From Methylobacterium sp. (lineage in GTDB: Bacteria; Pseudomonadota; Alphaproteobacteria; Rhizobiales; Beijerinckiaceae), in NCBI RefSeq assembly GCF_019750675.1, contig NZ_JAIEOF010000357.1, positions 1 to 39,807 on the forward strand: a DNA stretch of 39,807 nucleotides, written 5' to 3'. The notes beneath the pieces were generated by a model that saw only the letters and a list, made by a program, of their open reading frames with translations, did no database searches and was not told the origin of the DNA. Each line of letters opens with the position of its first letter. Position 1 is the first letter of the stretch. This document shows positions 1 to 9,543 of the stretch, piece by piece. The translations under genes and the position numbers were made by a program.

Positions 1-157
1 CGATCTATTGGTGATTTATTTACCGTGTTCGGAGGGGTTTCGTTAAAGAACGCCCTCCGGCTCCGTGATGCCGACGTTTATCGGCGACGGTCGATTTCGA
101 CGCGCGGGTGAAGGGATCGGCGGCGGGCGCCGCTCCCGAGCGCGCGCCGGTCGGCGG

Positions 158-634
158 TCAGCGTGCCGGGAGGCAGGCCGCCCGATCCGTGTAGAGCACG
201 ACGTCGCCCGGCTTCGGATTGTTCAGCGTGAAGGGCTTGGTCCCGTCATAGGGCAGGAAGCCGCGCCCGAGTTCGTTGGCGTAGAAGTCGTGCCCGAACT
301 CGAAGTAGCAGCGATCCAGCACCGCCTGGTAGCCGAAGGATTCCTGCACCACGGGCGGGCCGAAGGCGGCCGGGTCGCCGTAGAGGCCGCGCGGCGCGCA
401 GTAGCCGGAAAGCGTCAGGGTTCCGGGGCGCGCGAGCCGGATCGTCCGGGAGGTACCGGGCCGAAGCGTGATGGCGGGGCCGCCGTCCTGGGAGGCGACC
501 AGCACCAGGGGCGAGCGGTTGTAGACGTGCCGCACGCAATCGGCCGAAGCGCTCCCGATCCCGAGGAGCATCGAGGCCGCGGACAGCGCGCCTCCGCAAA
601 GCAACCGCGTCGAACCGCGCATGACGTTCTCCAA
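158..634 (-). CDS. Secreted hypothetical protein (signal peptide, Cys-containing mature domain)
   Basis: 158-aa ORF with N-terminal signal-like segment (LLCGGALSAASMLLGIGSASA); plausible codon usage; overlapping ORFs in other frames look like GC-rich mirrors. Confidence 0.65.
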   Translation of the reverse strand: MENVMRGSTRLLCGGALSAASMLLGIGSASADCVRHVYNRSPLVLVASQDGGPAITLRPGTSRTIRLARPGTLTLSGYCAPRGLYGDPAAFGPPVVQESFGYQAVLDRCYFEFGHDFYANELGRGFLPYDGTKPFTLNNPKPGDVVLYTDRAACLPAR

Positions 635-712
635 TACCTGACTGGAGATGTAGCTAGAGCATTGACTGATCCGCGACCAGCCGCGCCCGTCCCGCCGGTC
701 AGGCTCCGCGCT

Positions 713-1465
713 TCAGGCCTCGTCCGCCAGGCAGAAGGCGACCCCCTGCGCCACGACCGCCGGGTCGTAGGCGTGCGGCCCGTCATACTCGACGGCGGTG
801 ACGTCGTAGCCGGCTTCCCGCAGCTTCGCGACGTGGACCCGGGCGCTGCGGTCGATGGGGATCTGTTCGTCGCGGGTGCCGTGCGAGAGGAAGATGCGCG
901 GCGCGCCCGATTGCAGGTGGACGGAGAGGAAGCCCGCCGAGGAGACGAGGAGGTGGGTCACGACGTGACCGTTCGCGAGCCCCAGGGACAGGGTGTAGCT
1001 GCCGCCGTCCGAGTGTCCCGCGAAGGCGAGGTGGCCGGGATCGAGGAGAAAGCGGGTGCCGACCGCGGCGAGGGCCAGGTCGACGCGCTCGCGGTCGGGG
1101 CCATGGCCGCCGATCACGAGGTCCCAGGTGGGGAATACGGATTGGGGAGCGAGCAGCAGGAAGCCGCGCGCTTCCGCGTGGGCGCGCAGCATCGGCAGGA
1201 TCTTTTCCGCGCTGCCGCCGCCCCCGTGGAAGAGCACGACCAGCGGCGTCGGCCGGCGCGGATCGATGCCCGCCGGCACCACCAGCATGGCGTCGCGCTC
1301 GGCAAACAGCCCGAGGGCATGGAGTCCCGGGGGCAGGGGAGGCTGCGTGGGCAGCCGGTGCGCGAAGGCGAGCCGCCCGGCGAGGTGGGGGTCGATCATG
1401 CGGGAAAACCCTTCGGGTGGGGGGCCGCGCTCCGACGCGCGCCCGTGCGGTGGGGATCGCCCCAC
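713..1465 (-). CDS. Alpha/beta hydrolase (phospholipase/carboxylesterase or PHB depolymerase-like)
   Basis: Motifs VVLFHGGGGSAEK and nucleophile-elbow-like FAGHSDGGSY, late His in DGPHAYDP. The first residues may be over-extended (start could be MIDPHLAG). Confidence 0.8.
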   Translation of the reverse strand: MGRSPPHGRASERGPPPEGFSRMIDPHLAGRLAFAHRLPTQPPLPPGLHALGLFAERDAMLVVPAGIDPRRPTPLVVLFHGGGGSAEKILPMLRAHAEARGFLLLAPQSVFPTWDLVIGGHGPDRERVDLALAAVGTRFLLDPGHLAFAGHSDGGSYTLSLGLANGHVVTHLLVSSAGFLSVHLQSGAPRIFLSHGTRDEQIPIDRSARVHVAKLREAGYDVTAVEYDGPHAYDPAVVAQGVAFCLADEA

Positions 1466-1482
1466 CGACCTATGGGAGGGTG

Positions 1483-1881
1483 TCAGCCGGCCTTCTCTGC
1501 GGTCGTGGGCTTGATCTTGAGCTGGTCGATCAGCCAGAGCCAGCCGCCTTGGCTCTGGCGCCGGGCGGTCTCGGCCGAGATCGTGCCGTTGGGCAGGCGC
1601 GCGAAGGTCATGGCGAGATCGCCATTCACGATCGCCGGCAGGGTCTCGGCGGCGGGGAAGTCGGAGCGGCGGCCGAGGAGGTCGGTGTAGAAGGCGCGGA
1701 TCTCGGCCTGGCCCGTGGCCACCACCTTGCCGGCGGCCAGCACCGCGCCGGGCTCGTAGAGCGCCACCAAGCCCTCCACGTCGCCTGCATTGGCGCGTTC
1801 GTTGAACAGGCGGGCGAGGTCCTCCGGCGTCTCGGCCAGGGAGCGATCGTTCGCGGATGTCGTCTTTGCTGTTTCCGTCAT
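1483..1881 (-). CDS. SnoaL/YybH-like NTF2-fold protein
   Basis: 132 aa; 'LARLFNERANAGDVEGLVALYEPGAVLAAG...GQAEIRAFYTDLL' is typical of the SnoaL/NTF2-like family. Confidence 0.8.
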   Translation of the reverse strand: MTETAKTTSANDRSLAETPEDLARLFNERANAGDVEGLVALYEPGAVLAAGKVVATGQAEIRAFYTDLLGRRSDFPAAETLPAIVNGDLAMTFARLPNGTISAETARRQSQGGWLWLIDQLKIKPTTAEKAG

Positions 1882-1915
1882 GGCGTGTCCTCCTGATGAT
1901 CGGGTGATGGGGCCC

Positions 1916-2359
1916 TCAGCCCAGCAGCGTGCCGGCGCCGTCCCGGACGGTGACGGCGACGGGAATACCGGCCTGGACGCTCTCGGAGACGGTGCAGAAG
2001 CGCTGGAACTGCTCCAGCACCCGGTCGATGCGCGGGACGGCCTCGGCGTGCGCGGCCAGCGAGATCGAGACCGTGATGCCGGTGATGCGCAGGCGGTTCT
2101 CGGCGTTGCGGGTCACCGCGCAGTGGGCCTCGGCCCGGATGCCGCCGGCCTCCTGCTTGAACTTGGCCAGCGCGAAGACGAAGCTGGCGCACAGGCAGTT
2201 GGCCACGGCGGTGACGAGGAGCTGCTCGGGGAACGGACCCGCGCCGTCGCCGATCGGCACGGCCTCGTCGACAAGGAGCTGCGGCAGGACGCTCCCGAAA
2301 TCGACCGCGAACTTGTAGCCCTCGATCTGCGTGATCGTGATGCTCGGATCCGGGCCCAT
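1916..2359 (-). CDS. OsmC family protein
   Basis: ORF 1916..2830 trimmed to MGPDPSITITQ...; 'PIGDGAGPFPEQLLVTAVANCLCASFVFALAKFKQE' matches the OsmC redox-Cys region. Confidence 0.8.
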   Translation of the reverse strand: MGPDPSITITQIEGYKFAVDFGSVLPQLLVDEAVPIGDGAGPFPEQLLVTAVANCLCASFVFALAKFKQEAGGIRAEAHCAVTRNAENRLRITGITVSISLAAHAEAVPRIDRVLEQFQRFCTVSESVQAGIPVAVTVRDGAGTLLG

Positions 2360-2523
2360 GGCGTCTCTCCCTCGGCGGTCTTTTTCTCGGCGCCCCCGTC
2401 CGGGAACGTTCCGTGTCCGCCCCTGCTTCCCCGCGGAAATTGACAATCGGGCGTTGTCGTAACCGCGGCGCCGGCGAAACCGGCGATCGGCACGGGTGGG
2501 CTCGGTTGACACCCCGGGATCGT

Positions 2524-2541
2524 TGGCATACCAAATACCAA
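2524..2541 (+). promoter_or_regulatory. Candidate operator TGGCATACCAAATACCAA (TGGYAT-N5-ATACCA), inside larger dyad TCGTTGG...CCAACGA (2520-2544)
   Basis: Same 18-mer occurs at 15549-15566; related palindrome at 8380-8397. TTGACA at 2506-2511 lies just upstream on the + strand. Confidence 0.65.
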
Positions 2542-2720
2542 CGACGGAAGCGCTGAAAAAGCAAGGCCTCACGAAGCCGGCGCCTCCGGAGCGAAGTCCT
2601 CGCAACGCCACCGTACGGGCCCTTAGTCCGGCGGAGAACGGAGGAGTGTCCGATGCCACGAAGCCCAAGCATCCCGACGCGACGATGCGAATCGCGAGGC
2701 CGGCGGCCCACGGCGTGACC

Positions 2721-3149
2721 ATGGCGCAGGGCATCGACTTCGCCGCACTGGTCGCGGCCGCCGGGGACGCCGTCGTGGTGTCCGATCCCGATGGGGCAAT
2801 CACGGTGTGGAATCCGGCCGCCACCCGCATCTTCGGCTACACGGCGGAAGAAGCCATCGGCCGGTCCCTCGACCTCATCACCCCGGAGCGCCAGCGCAAG
2901 CGCCACTGGGACGGTTACGCCAAGACCATGAAGACCGGTGTGACCAAGTACGGCGCAGACGTCCTGCGGGTGCCGGCCATCCACAAGGACGGTCACGCCC
3001 TCTCCATCGCCTTCACCGTGGCGATGCTGCACGGCCCCGACGACCAAGTCACCGGCATCGCCGCGATCATCCGCGACGAGACCCAGCGCTGGAACGATGA
3101 GCGCGACCTGCGCCGCCGTTTGGCCGACCTCGAATCCCGCGTCGCCTGA
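2721..3149 (+). CDS. Single-domain PAS protein, possible heme-PAS
   Basis: [66 protein letters not shown]...; PAS fold signature. Start chosen at the ATG at 2721 within ORF 2496..3149. Confidence 0.8.
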   Translation: MAQGIDFAALVAAAGDAVVVSDPDGAITVWNPAATRIFGYTAEEAIGRSLDLITPERQRKRHWDGYAKTMKTGVTKYGADVLRVPAIHKDGHALSIAFTVAMLHGPDDQVTGIAAIIRDETQRWNDERDLRRRLADLESRVA

Positions 3150-3288
3150 GGGCGGCGCGCCGGACCGATGCCGGGACATCCCGCGAGGGGTGCGCGGCCA
3201 ATTCAGAACCCGGGCCGACCGGGCCAACCTTCCGACCCAAGAAGCCGACCCCAAGACCATCGTCTCAATCGACAGGGAGAACGCCACG

Positions 3289-4539
3289 ATGAGCAAGCCG
3301 CTCGAGGGTATCAAGATCATCGACTTCACCCACGTCCAGGCCGGCCCGGCCTGCACGCAGCTGCTGGCCTGGTTCGGCGCCGACGTGATCAAGGTGGAGC
3401 GCCCCGGGGCCGGTGACGTGACGCGCACGCAGCTGCGCCACGTGGAGGATGCCGACGCGCTCTATTTCACGATGCTCAACTCGAACAAGCGTTCGCTGAC
3501 CCTCGACACCAAGACCCCCGAGGGCAAGGAAGTCCTCGAGAACCTTATCAAGCAGTCCGACGTCATGGTCGAGAACTTCGGCCCCGGCGCTCTCGACCGC
3601 ATGGGCTTCTCCTGGTCGCGCATCCAGGAACTCAACCCGGGCATGATCCTGGCCTCGGTGAAGGGCTTCTCGGACGGCCACCACTACGAGGACCTGAAGG
3701 TCTACGAGAACGTGGCCCAGTGCGCGGGCGGTGCCGCCTCCACCACCGGCTTCTGGGACGGTCCGCCCACCGTCAGCGCCGCCGCCCTCGGCGATTCCAA
3801 CACCGGCATGCACCTGGCCATCGGCATCCTCACGGCGCTGCACCAGAAGAACAAGAGCGGCAAGGGCCAGAAGGTCGCCGTCTCGATGCAGGATTCGGTG
3901 CTCAACCTCTGCCGCGTTAAGCTGCGCGACCAGCAGCGCCTCGATGCGCTGGGCTACCTCGAGGAATACCCGCAGTACCCGCACGGCGAGTTCTCGGACG
4001 TAGTGCCGCGCGGCGGCAACGCGGGCGGCGGCGGCCAGCCGGGCTGGGTGCTGAAGTGCAAGGGCTGGGAGACCGACCCGAACGCCTACATCTACTTCAC
4101 CATCCAGGGCCATGCCTGGGCCCCGATCTGCAAGGCGATCGGCAAGCCGGAATGGGAGAACGACCCGGCCTACAGCACGGCGCGCGCCCGCCAGGACAAG
4201 ATCATGGACATCTTCGGCACGATCGAGGCCTGGCTCGCCGACAAGACCAAGTTCGAGGCCGTCGACATCCTGCGCAAGTTCGACATCCCGTGCTCGCCGG
4301 TGCTGTCGATGAAGGAGATCGCCAACGATCCGTCCCTGCGCGCCAGCGGCACCGTGGTCGAGGTGCCCCATCCGAAGCTCGGCTCGTACCTGACCGTGGG
4401 AAGCCCGATCAAGTTCTCGGACATGACGGTCGAGGTGAAGGCCTCGCCACTCCTCGGCGAGCACACCGACGAGGTCCTGCTCGACCTCGGCTACACCCAG
4501 CAGCAGATCGAGCACCTGCACCAGGCCCGCGCCGTCTGA
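3289..4539 (+). CDS. frc: Formyl-CoA:oxalate CoA-transferase (CaiB/BaiF family), copy 1
   Basis: [43 protein letters not shown]...; conserved class III CoA-transferase motifs; ORF 3097..4539 trimmed to the ATG at 3289. Confidence 0.93.
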   Translation: MSKPLEGIKIIDFTHVQAGPACTQLLAWFGADVIKVERPGAGDVTRTQLRHVEDADALYFTMLNSNKRSLTLDTKTPEGKEVLENLIKQSDVMVENFGPGALDRMGFSWSRIQELNPGMILASVKGFSDGHHYEDLKVYENVAQCAGGAASTTGFWDGPPTVSAAALGDSNTGMHLAIGILTALHQKNKSGKGQKVAVSMQDSVLNLCRVKLRDQQRLDALGYLEEYPQYPHGEFSDVVPRGGNAGGGGQPGWVLKCKGWETDPNAYIYFTIQGHAWAPICKAIGKPEWENDPAYSTARARQDKIMDIFGTIEAWLADKTKFEAVDILRKFDIPCSPVLSMKEIANDPSLRASGTVVEVPHPKLGSYLTVGSPIKFSDMTVEVKASPLLGEHTDEVLLDLGYTQQQIEHLHQARAV

Positions 4540-4580
4540 GGACGGATGGCGGCCCTCCCGGTGGGGGCCGCAGGGCGACG

Positions 4581-4614
4581 GGACGGCGCGCCGCGAGGCG
4601 CGCCGTCCGCGTTT
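4581..4614 (+). terminator. Rho-independent-type hairpin after frc copy 1
   Basis: Perfect 11-bp stem GGACGGCGCGC-cgcgag-GCGCGCCGTCC followed by GCGTTT. Confidence 0.6.
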
Positions 4615-4726
4615 GGCGCTTGACCGGGCCTGGCACTTCGGTGCGCCTGCGCGGCTCCGGGCTTGCCGGTGGCCTCCGCAGTGCGGCATGGCGGAACCCG
4701 GTCTTCCCCATGAGGTCGTACCGCCG

Positions 4727-5947
4727 ATGCGATTGTCTCTCCGCAGCCTGATCCCCGAAGCCGCCCCTTTGAGCCTGCGCGAGCGCCTGCGCGCGGCCGG
4801 CGGCGCCCTCGTGGGCATCCTGGCCACCGGGCTGATCAGCCAGGCCGCCGTCGGCTCGGGCTCGACCTTGCCGATCCTGATCGCCCCGATGGGCGCCTCG
4901 GCGGTGCTGCTCTTCGCGGTGCCGGCGAGCCCGCTGGCGCAGCCCTGGTCCATCGTCGGCGGCAATGCCGTGGCGGCCTTCGTGGGCGTCAGCGCCGCCC
5001 TCCTCGTGCAGAACCCCTACGTCGCCGCAGCCCTGGCGATCAGCGTCGCGATCGCGCTGATGATGGCCCTGCGCTGCCTGCATCCGCCGAGCGGCGCCGT
5101 GGCGCTGACGGCGGTGCTCGGCGGCGCGCCGATCCGCGAGCTCGGCTACGGCTTCGCCCTCTGGCCGGTGGCGGCCAACTCTCTCCTGCTGCTCGCCGTG
5201 GCGCTCCTGTTCAACAACCTCACGGGGCGCGCCTACCCCCACGTGCTCCCGAAGGCGGCCGCCGGCCACGGCACGGAGGACCCGCTGCCCTCGGCACGGG
5301 CCGGCATCATCGCCTCCGACCTCGACGCCGTGCTCAAGGACTACGACCAGGTCCTCGACGTGCGCCGGAGCGACCTCGAGGCGATCATCCTCCAGGCGCA
5401 GATCCACGCCTATCGCCGCCGCTCGGGGCAGGCGACCTGCGGCGAGATCATGTCCCGCGACGTCATCGCCATCGGCCCCGAGGCGCCCCTGCACGAGGCC
5501 CTCGACACCCTGCGCCGGCACCACATCAAGGCCCTGCCGGTGACTGACGAGGGCGCCCGGGTGCTGGGCATCGTCACGCAGACGGATCTCCTCGACAAGA
5601 CGCGCTGGGATCTGTCGGGCCCGCGCCTCGGCCCGCGCCGCCGCCTCCGCCTGACGTTGACCCGGGGCCGCGCACCACATGGCTGCGTCGAGGACATCAT
5701 GACCGCGCCCGTGGTGACGGCGCGGCCGGACACGCCGATCTCAGACCTCGTGCTCTGGATGTCGGATGCCGGCCTGCACCACCTGCCGGTGGTCGGTCCC
5801 GACGACCGCCTCGTCGGCATCGTCTCGCAGACCGATCTCGTGGCGGAACTCCTGGCCGACGCCGCCGAGCGCCACGTCCCCTCCGGGGCGGCATCCGGCA
5901 TTCATCCGGTCGGCGAGCGCAGCGCGCAGATCCAGCCGGTGGCGTGA
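4727..5947 (+). CDS. HPP family membrane protein with C-terminal tandem CBS domains
   Basis: LILIAPMGASAVLLFAVPASPLAQPWSIVGGN-type HPP membrane region, then two CBS motifs (ITQTDLLDK; VSQTDLVAEL). Start at 4727 within ORF 4613..5947. Confidence 0.85.
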   Translation: MRLSLRSLIPEAAPLSLRERLRAAGGALVGILATGLISQAAVGSGSTLPILIAPMGASAVLLFAVPASPLAQPWSIVGGNAVAAFVGVSAALLVQNPYVAAALAISVAIALMMALRCLHPPSGAVALTAVLGGAPIRELGYGFALWPVAANSLLLLAVALLFNNLTGRAYPHVLPKAAAGHGTEDPLPSARAGIIASDLDAVLKDYDQVLDVRRSDLEAIILQAQIHAYRRRSGQATCGEIMSRDVIAIGPEAPLHEALDTLRRHHIKALPVTDEGARVLGIVTQTDLLDKTRWDLSGPRLGPRRRLRLTLTRGRAPHGCVEDIMTAPVVTARPDTPISDLVLWMSDAGLHHLPVVGPDDRLVGIVSQTDLVAELLADAAERHVPSGAASGIHPVGERSAQIQPVA

Positions 5948-6237
5948 GCGCGAAAGGCGCCACGGCTCACGGTCAGGGCCCGGCGAACACGGTCCATCCC
6001 GGGCGGTCGCAGGGCCTTGCCTTACGGCCGCGCCCTGCTGCGGGGCCCGGGTCCTCCGCTCACCCCATACGGATGCCGCCCGCCTCCACGCCCGCCTAAC
6101 TCCGAAGGCCGCGATCATCCTCGCGGACGCAAAGCCATGGATCGGCTCGGCAAGGTCGCGGGGCCGGTGATGATCCTGCGGTGCCGGGATCCCCATGCAG
6201 ATCGCCGTCCCGCCCTGGTCGCGCGGAGCGCGGTGAC

Positions 6238-6428
6238 AAATCATACGATTTCCGGCTGAATCGTTCGGGTTCTGGCGCGGGTCCCCTCTCCTGAAAGGAG
6301 AGGGACAGGGTGAGGTGTGTGACCTTTCCGGATGTGGACCACACCTCACCCCAACCCTCTCCTTCCAGGAGAGGGAGCGCGTCGTGCTCAGGCCGACCGA
6401 AGCCATTACCCGGAAAACGTATCACTCT
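6238..6428. repeat. Long imperfect palindrome (MITE/REP-like) with internal hairpins
   Basis: Left CCCTCTCCTgaaAGGAGAGGGacaGGGTGAGGTGTG (from 6285) is the inverted counterpart of CACACCTCACCCcaaCCCTCTCCTtccAGGAGAGGG (to 6375); outer arms ATACGATTTCCGG (6243-6255) and CCGGAAAACGTAT (6410-6423) also pair. Confidence 0.75.
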
Positions 6429-6501
6429 TGGGCTCGTGCGGGATCGACACCGGGTCCGCAAGGCCTCGGCGTGCGAGGAGCCGGGCCGCGATTTCCGCCC
6501 G

Positions 6502-6810
6502 TCAGCGGCTCGATACTGCGTGGGACTGGTGTACCGGCGGACCTGGGACGTGCCGTCCCGTCAGGTCCGGGTCGGTCGCCGGGGCTGCGATGCCCGCCGC
6601 GAGGGCCTCGTAGGGCAACCAGCCGTCGAAGGGCTCCAGGGCGTCTGGCTCGGCCGGCCGGTACCAGCGCCAGACTTGGCGCGCCGCGCTCGGGGCGTAC
6701 CAGCGGCCGGGCCGGCCCTCGGCCAGAATCGGCCCCAGGGTCAGGTGGTTCAGCCAGATCCGCGCGACGGCCTGCGGGGCGGTGTGCATCGGGCGCCAGG
6801 TCGGCGGCAT
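6502..6810 (-). CDS. Small hypothetical protein, downstream of oxlT
   Basis: 102 aa, MPPTWRPMHTAPQAVARIWLNHL...; good Shine-Dalgarno (AGGAG) upstream on the minus strand. Confidence 0.55.
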   Translation of the reverse strand: MPPTWRPMHTAPQAVARIWLNHLTLGPILAEGRPGRWYAPSAARQVWRWYRPAEPDALEPFDGWLPYEALAAGIAAPATDPDLTGRHVPGPPVHQSHAVSSR

Positions 6811-6848
6811 CGGGTAACTCCTGCGGGGAAAACGCGGGGCTGGAACGG

Positions 6849-6885
6849 GCGCGGGGGCCGGGACGTCTCCGTCCGGCCCCCGCGC
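6849..6885 (-). terminator. Strong GC hairpin downstream of oxlT
   Basis: GCGCGGGGGCCGGgAC-gtctcc-GTCCGGCCCCCGCGC, nearly perfect stem between the end of oxlT and the next ORF; no clear U-tract. Confidence 0.45.
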
Positions 6886-6915
6886 TCATTCATGTTCGGT
6901 CGCTCGGCGTCGGGA

Positions 6916-8232
6916 TCAGGCCGTGACCACCCGGGGGGCCGGCTTCGCCTCGTCGGAGACGGCCAGCGCCTGGGCCACCACCCGCTTGCGCCAGGGCTTC
7001 AGCACCGCGATGGCGAGCAGCGAGGCGAGGACGTTGGCGCCGGCGGCCACCAGGAACACGCCGTCCCAGCTGTTGGTCGCCTGCTGAAGGTAGTTCGCCA
7101 CCGGCACTAGGAGGGCCGCCGTGCCCTTGGCGGTGTAGAGCAGGCCCGCATTGGTGGCGGCGAACTTGGTGCCGAAGGTGTCCGTGCAGGTCGAGGGGAA
7201 GAGGGAGTAGATCTCGCCCCAGGCGAAGAACACGAAGCCCGAGAGCAGCACGAACCACAGCGGGTCGTGGCCCCAGAGGTAGAGCATGTAGATGCCGAAG
7301 CCTTCCATCGCGAAGGCGATGAACATGGTGTTCTCGCGGCCGATCTTGTCCGAGACCCAGCCGAAGAAGGGCCGCGTCAGGCCGTTGAGCACCCGGTCGA
7401 TCGTGGCCGCGAAGGTGATCGCCACCATGGTGATGCCCATGATCGTGACGGGAACCTTGTCGACGCCGATGTCGGAGGCGATGGGCTTGAGGTTGGCGGT
7501 GATCATCAGGCCGCCGGCGCCGACGATGACGAACATGAAGTACATCAGCCAGAAGATCGGCTGGCGGGCGACCTCACCGGGGGTGTAGTTGCGCCGGGTC
7601 TGGATGATGTTGGCGTTGGCGACGACCTCCGGAACCTGGCCCTTCTTCGGCGAGGTGAAGAAGAAGGCAAGAGCGCAGACCACGAGGCCCTGGCCGATGC
7701 CGAAGTTGAAGAACGCGGCCTGGAAACCGTGGTCGGCGATCATCCACTGGATCGGCGCGACGGTCAGCGCCGAGCCGGCACCGAAGCCGGCCGCGATGAT
7801 GCCGGCGGCCAGACCCCGCTTGTCCGGGAACCACTTGAGGGCCGAGCCCACGCAGGTGCCGTAGACCGCGCCCGCGCCGATGCCGGCGATGACCTGGCCG
7901 AGATAGAACATGTTCAGCGAGGTGGCGTAGGAGTTGATCACCCAGCCGATGCCGCAGAGCAGGCCGCCGAACAGCACCACCACGCGCGGGCCGTACTTGT
8001 CCACGAACCAGCCTTCGACCGGAACCAGCCAGGTCTCGAACAGCACGAACAAGGTGAAGGCCCACTGGATCGCGGCGCGGTCGAAACCGAACTTCTTCTG
8101 GATGTCGGGGACGAAGAACGTCCAGCCGTATTGCAGGTTGGCGATCATGACCATGCAGATGACGCCGATGACGAGCTGTCCCCATCGATAGCCGTCGGAC
8201 ACAGGTTTGATCGTGGTTTCCGCCATGGACAT
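6916..8232 (-). CDS. oxlT: OxlT-like oxalate/formate antiporter (MFS)
   Basis: 438 aa multi-TM; 'GYRWGQLVIGVICMVMIANLQYGWTFFVPDIQKKFG...QWAFTLFVLFETWLVPVEGWFVDKYGPR' typical of the oxalate/formate antiporter family; sits in an oxalate gene cluster. Confidence 0.85.
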   Translation of the reverse strand: MSMAETTIKPVSDGYRWGQLVIGVICMVMIANLQYGWTFFVPDIQKKFGFDRAAIQWAFTLFVLFETWLVPVEGWFVDKYGPRVVVLFGGLLCGIGWVINSYATSLNMFYLGQVIAGIGAGAVYGTCVGSALKWFPDKRGLAAGIIAAGFGAGSALTVAPIQWMIADHGFQAAFFNFGIGQGLVVCALAFFFTSPKKGQVPEVVANANIIQTRRNYTPGEVARQPIFWLMYFMFVIVGAGGLMITANLKPIASDIGVDKVPVTIMGITMVAITFAATIDRVLNGLTRPFFGWVSDKIGRENTMFIAFAMEGFGIYMLYLWGHDPLWFVLLSGFVFFAWGEIYSLFPSTCTDTFGTKFAATNAGLLYTAKGTAALLVPVANYLQQATNSWDGVFLVAAGANVLASLLAIAVLKPWRKRVVAQALAVSDEAKPAPRVVTA

Positions 8233-8379
8233 GCTTTCCTCCGGTAGGTTCTGGCTGGAACGAAGCGCGACCGGTTCTTCGACCGTCTGTCGCGGGTAAG
8301 GCCGTGCTCGCCGCGCATATCGTCGGCTTGCGCTGGCGCCGTACGTCGACGCCTAGGGTCGACATCGTGGATCGATGTC

Positions 8380-8397
8380 TTGGTATGTGGAATACCA
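8380..8397 (-). promoter_or_regulatory. Candidate operator TTGGTATGTGGAATACCA (perfect TGGTAT-N5-ATACCA)
   Basis: About 150 bp upstream of the oxlT start; reverse complement TGGTATTCCACATACCAA matches the other two sites. Confidence 0.65.
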
Positions 8398-8881
8398 GCC
8401 TCACTCGCGCCGTGACGATCGTCAAGAGTATTAATCCCGGAAATCGATCCCGCATCGCAGCAAGGCGCTGTCCTGATGAAGACCAGAGCGCGTTGCAGAA
8501 GCTCCGGCATGGATCGCCGAAGTAGAAGAAAGCGCCAGTCCAACATCCTCGCGCCGGCACTGAAGGATAGAGGCTGAGCCCGCTGTGCGTACGCTAACGC
8601 CTTGCGAACGCTGACGGACGATCGCGCCACCGCGCTCAGCGACCTCGCGAAGCCGAAAGGTGAGACAGGTGACGCTGCATCGCAGCATTGAAACCAAATG
8701 CGGAACTGCAAAATTTATCATTGCAAGGGAGGGGGAGGACGGGCCTCAGCGCTTCCCCCCGGACAAAATCGGTCTCCTGTCTCCGATTGCGGCAGGATAA
8801 TTCAGACCCTCCGTTGACATCTGAAATTCTGTATACCAGCATTCGCGCAACAAGAATTCGCGGGTTCGGAGGAGCCGCGCC

Positions 8882-9292
8882 ATGAATGCTCGCCACGAGG
8901 CTTGCAGTACCGCCCCCCGTGCGCGCTACATCCGCATGGATCGTTCGGTACGTGAGGCCATCAAGATCCTGTCGGACCCGGACGTCGACGCCCTCGTCGT
9001 CGTGGAAGGACCGAGCGACGACCGGGGGGCCTTCATCGGAATCCTGACGGAGCGTGAGATCTTCAAGGCGATGGCCGAGCGCGGTCTCGACGTGCTCGAC
9101 CACCTCGTCTGGATGCTGACGACACAGGATTTCGTTTCAGTGGACGTGCGGACCACCCCCGCCGACCGTCTCGAGGCCTTCTGCACCCACAAGACCAATC
9201 ACATCGCGATCATGGACGGCCTCTGCCTGCACTCGGTCCAGAGCATCTGGGATTGCGTGGCCGCCTCGGCGGATCGTGCCGCCGCGGCCTGA
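8882..9292 (+). CDS. CBS domain protein
   Basis: 136 aa; VREAIKILSDPDVDALVVVEG...FIGILTEREIFKAMAERG is a CBS signature. Confidence 0.8.
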   Translation: MNARHEACSTAPRARYIRMDRSVREAIKILSDPDVDALVVVEGPSDDRGAFIGILTEREIFKAMAERGLDVLDHLVWMLTTQDFVSVDVRTTPADRLEAFCTHKTNHIAIMDGLCLHSVQSIWDCVAASADRAAAA

Positions 9293-9543
9293 CCGCCTGC
9301 ACGGCGTGATTGTACGGGGCCGGTCATCGTCATGCGCGCAGTCCTGCAAAGCCGCGCGCCCAAATCCTGCAGTGCAATCCTCGATTTGTGCTCTGCAAAT
9401 ACTTTTGGCCGGGCAGCGATCTTGACGCTCTTGGCTTTTGAATACAAATTTTGCTTGGCGCGGTTCGGCGCCATTCCACACGATGGTCCCTGCGGCCGCT
9501 GCCGCTCCGCCGGCGGGTCCGGGACAGGCAAGGAACGGGACTG

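Noticed and set aside
30-59. CGGAGGG...CCCTCCG hairpin at the window start
   Set aside because: Short stem with a 16-nt loop and no T-run; too weak to call as terminator.
65-1690. 541-aa + strand ORF over the esterase and hypothetical gene
   Set aside because: Antisense mirror frame; the - strand ORFs have signal peptide and hydrolase motifs.
8831-8848. Fourth GntR-type operator at GTATACCAGCATTC
   Set aside because: Only one half-site (ATACCA) matches; no TGGYAT-N5 partner.
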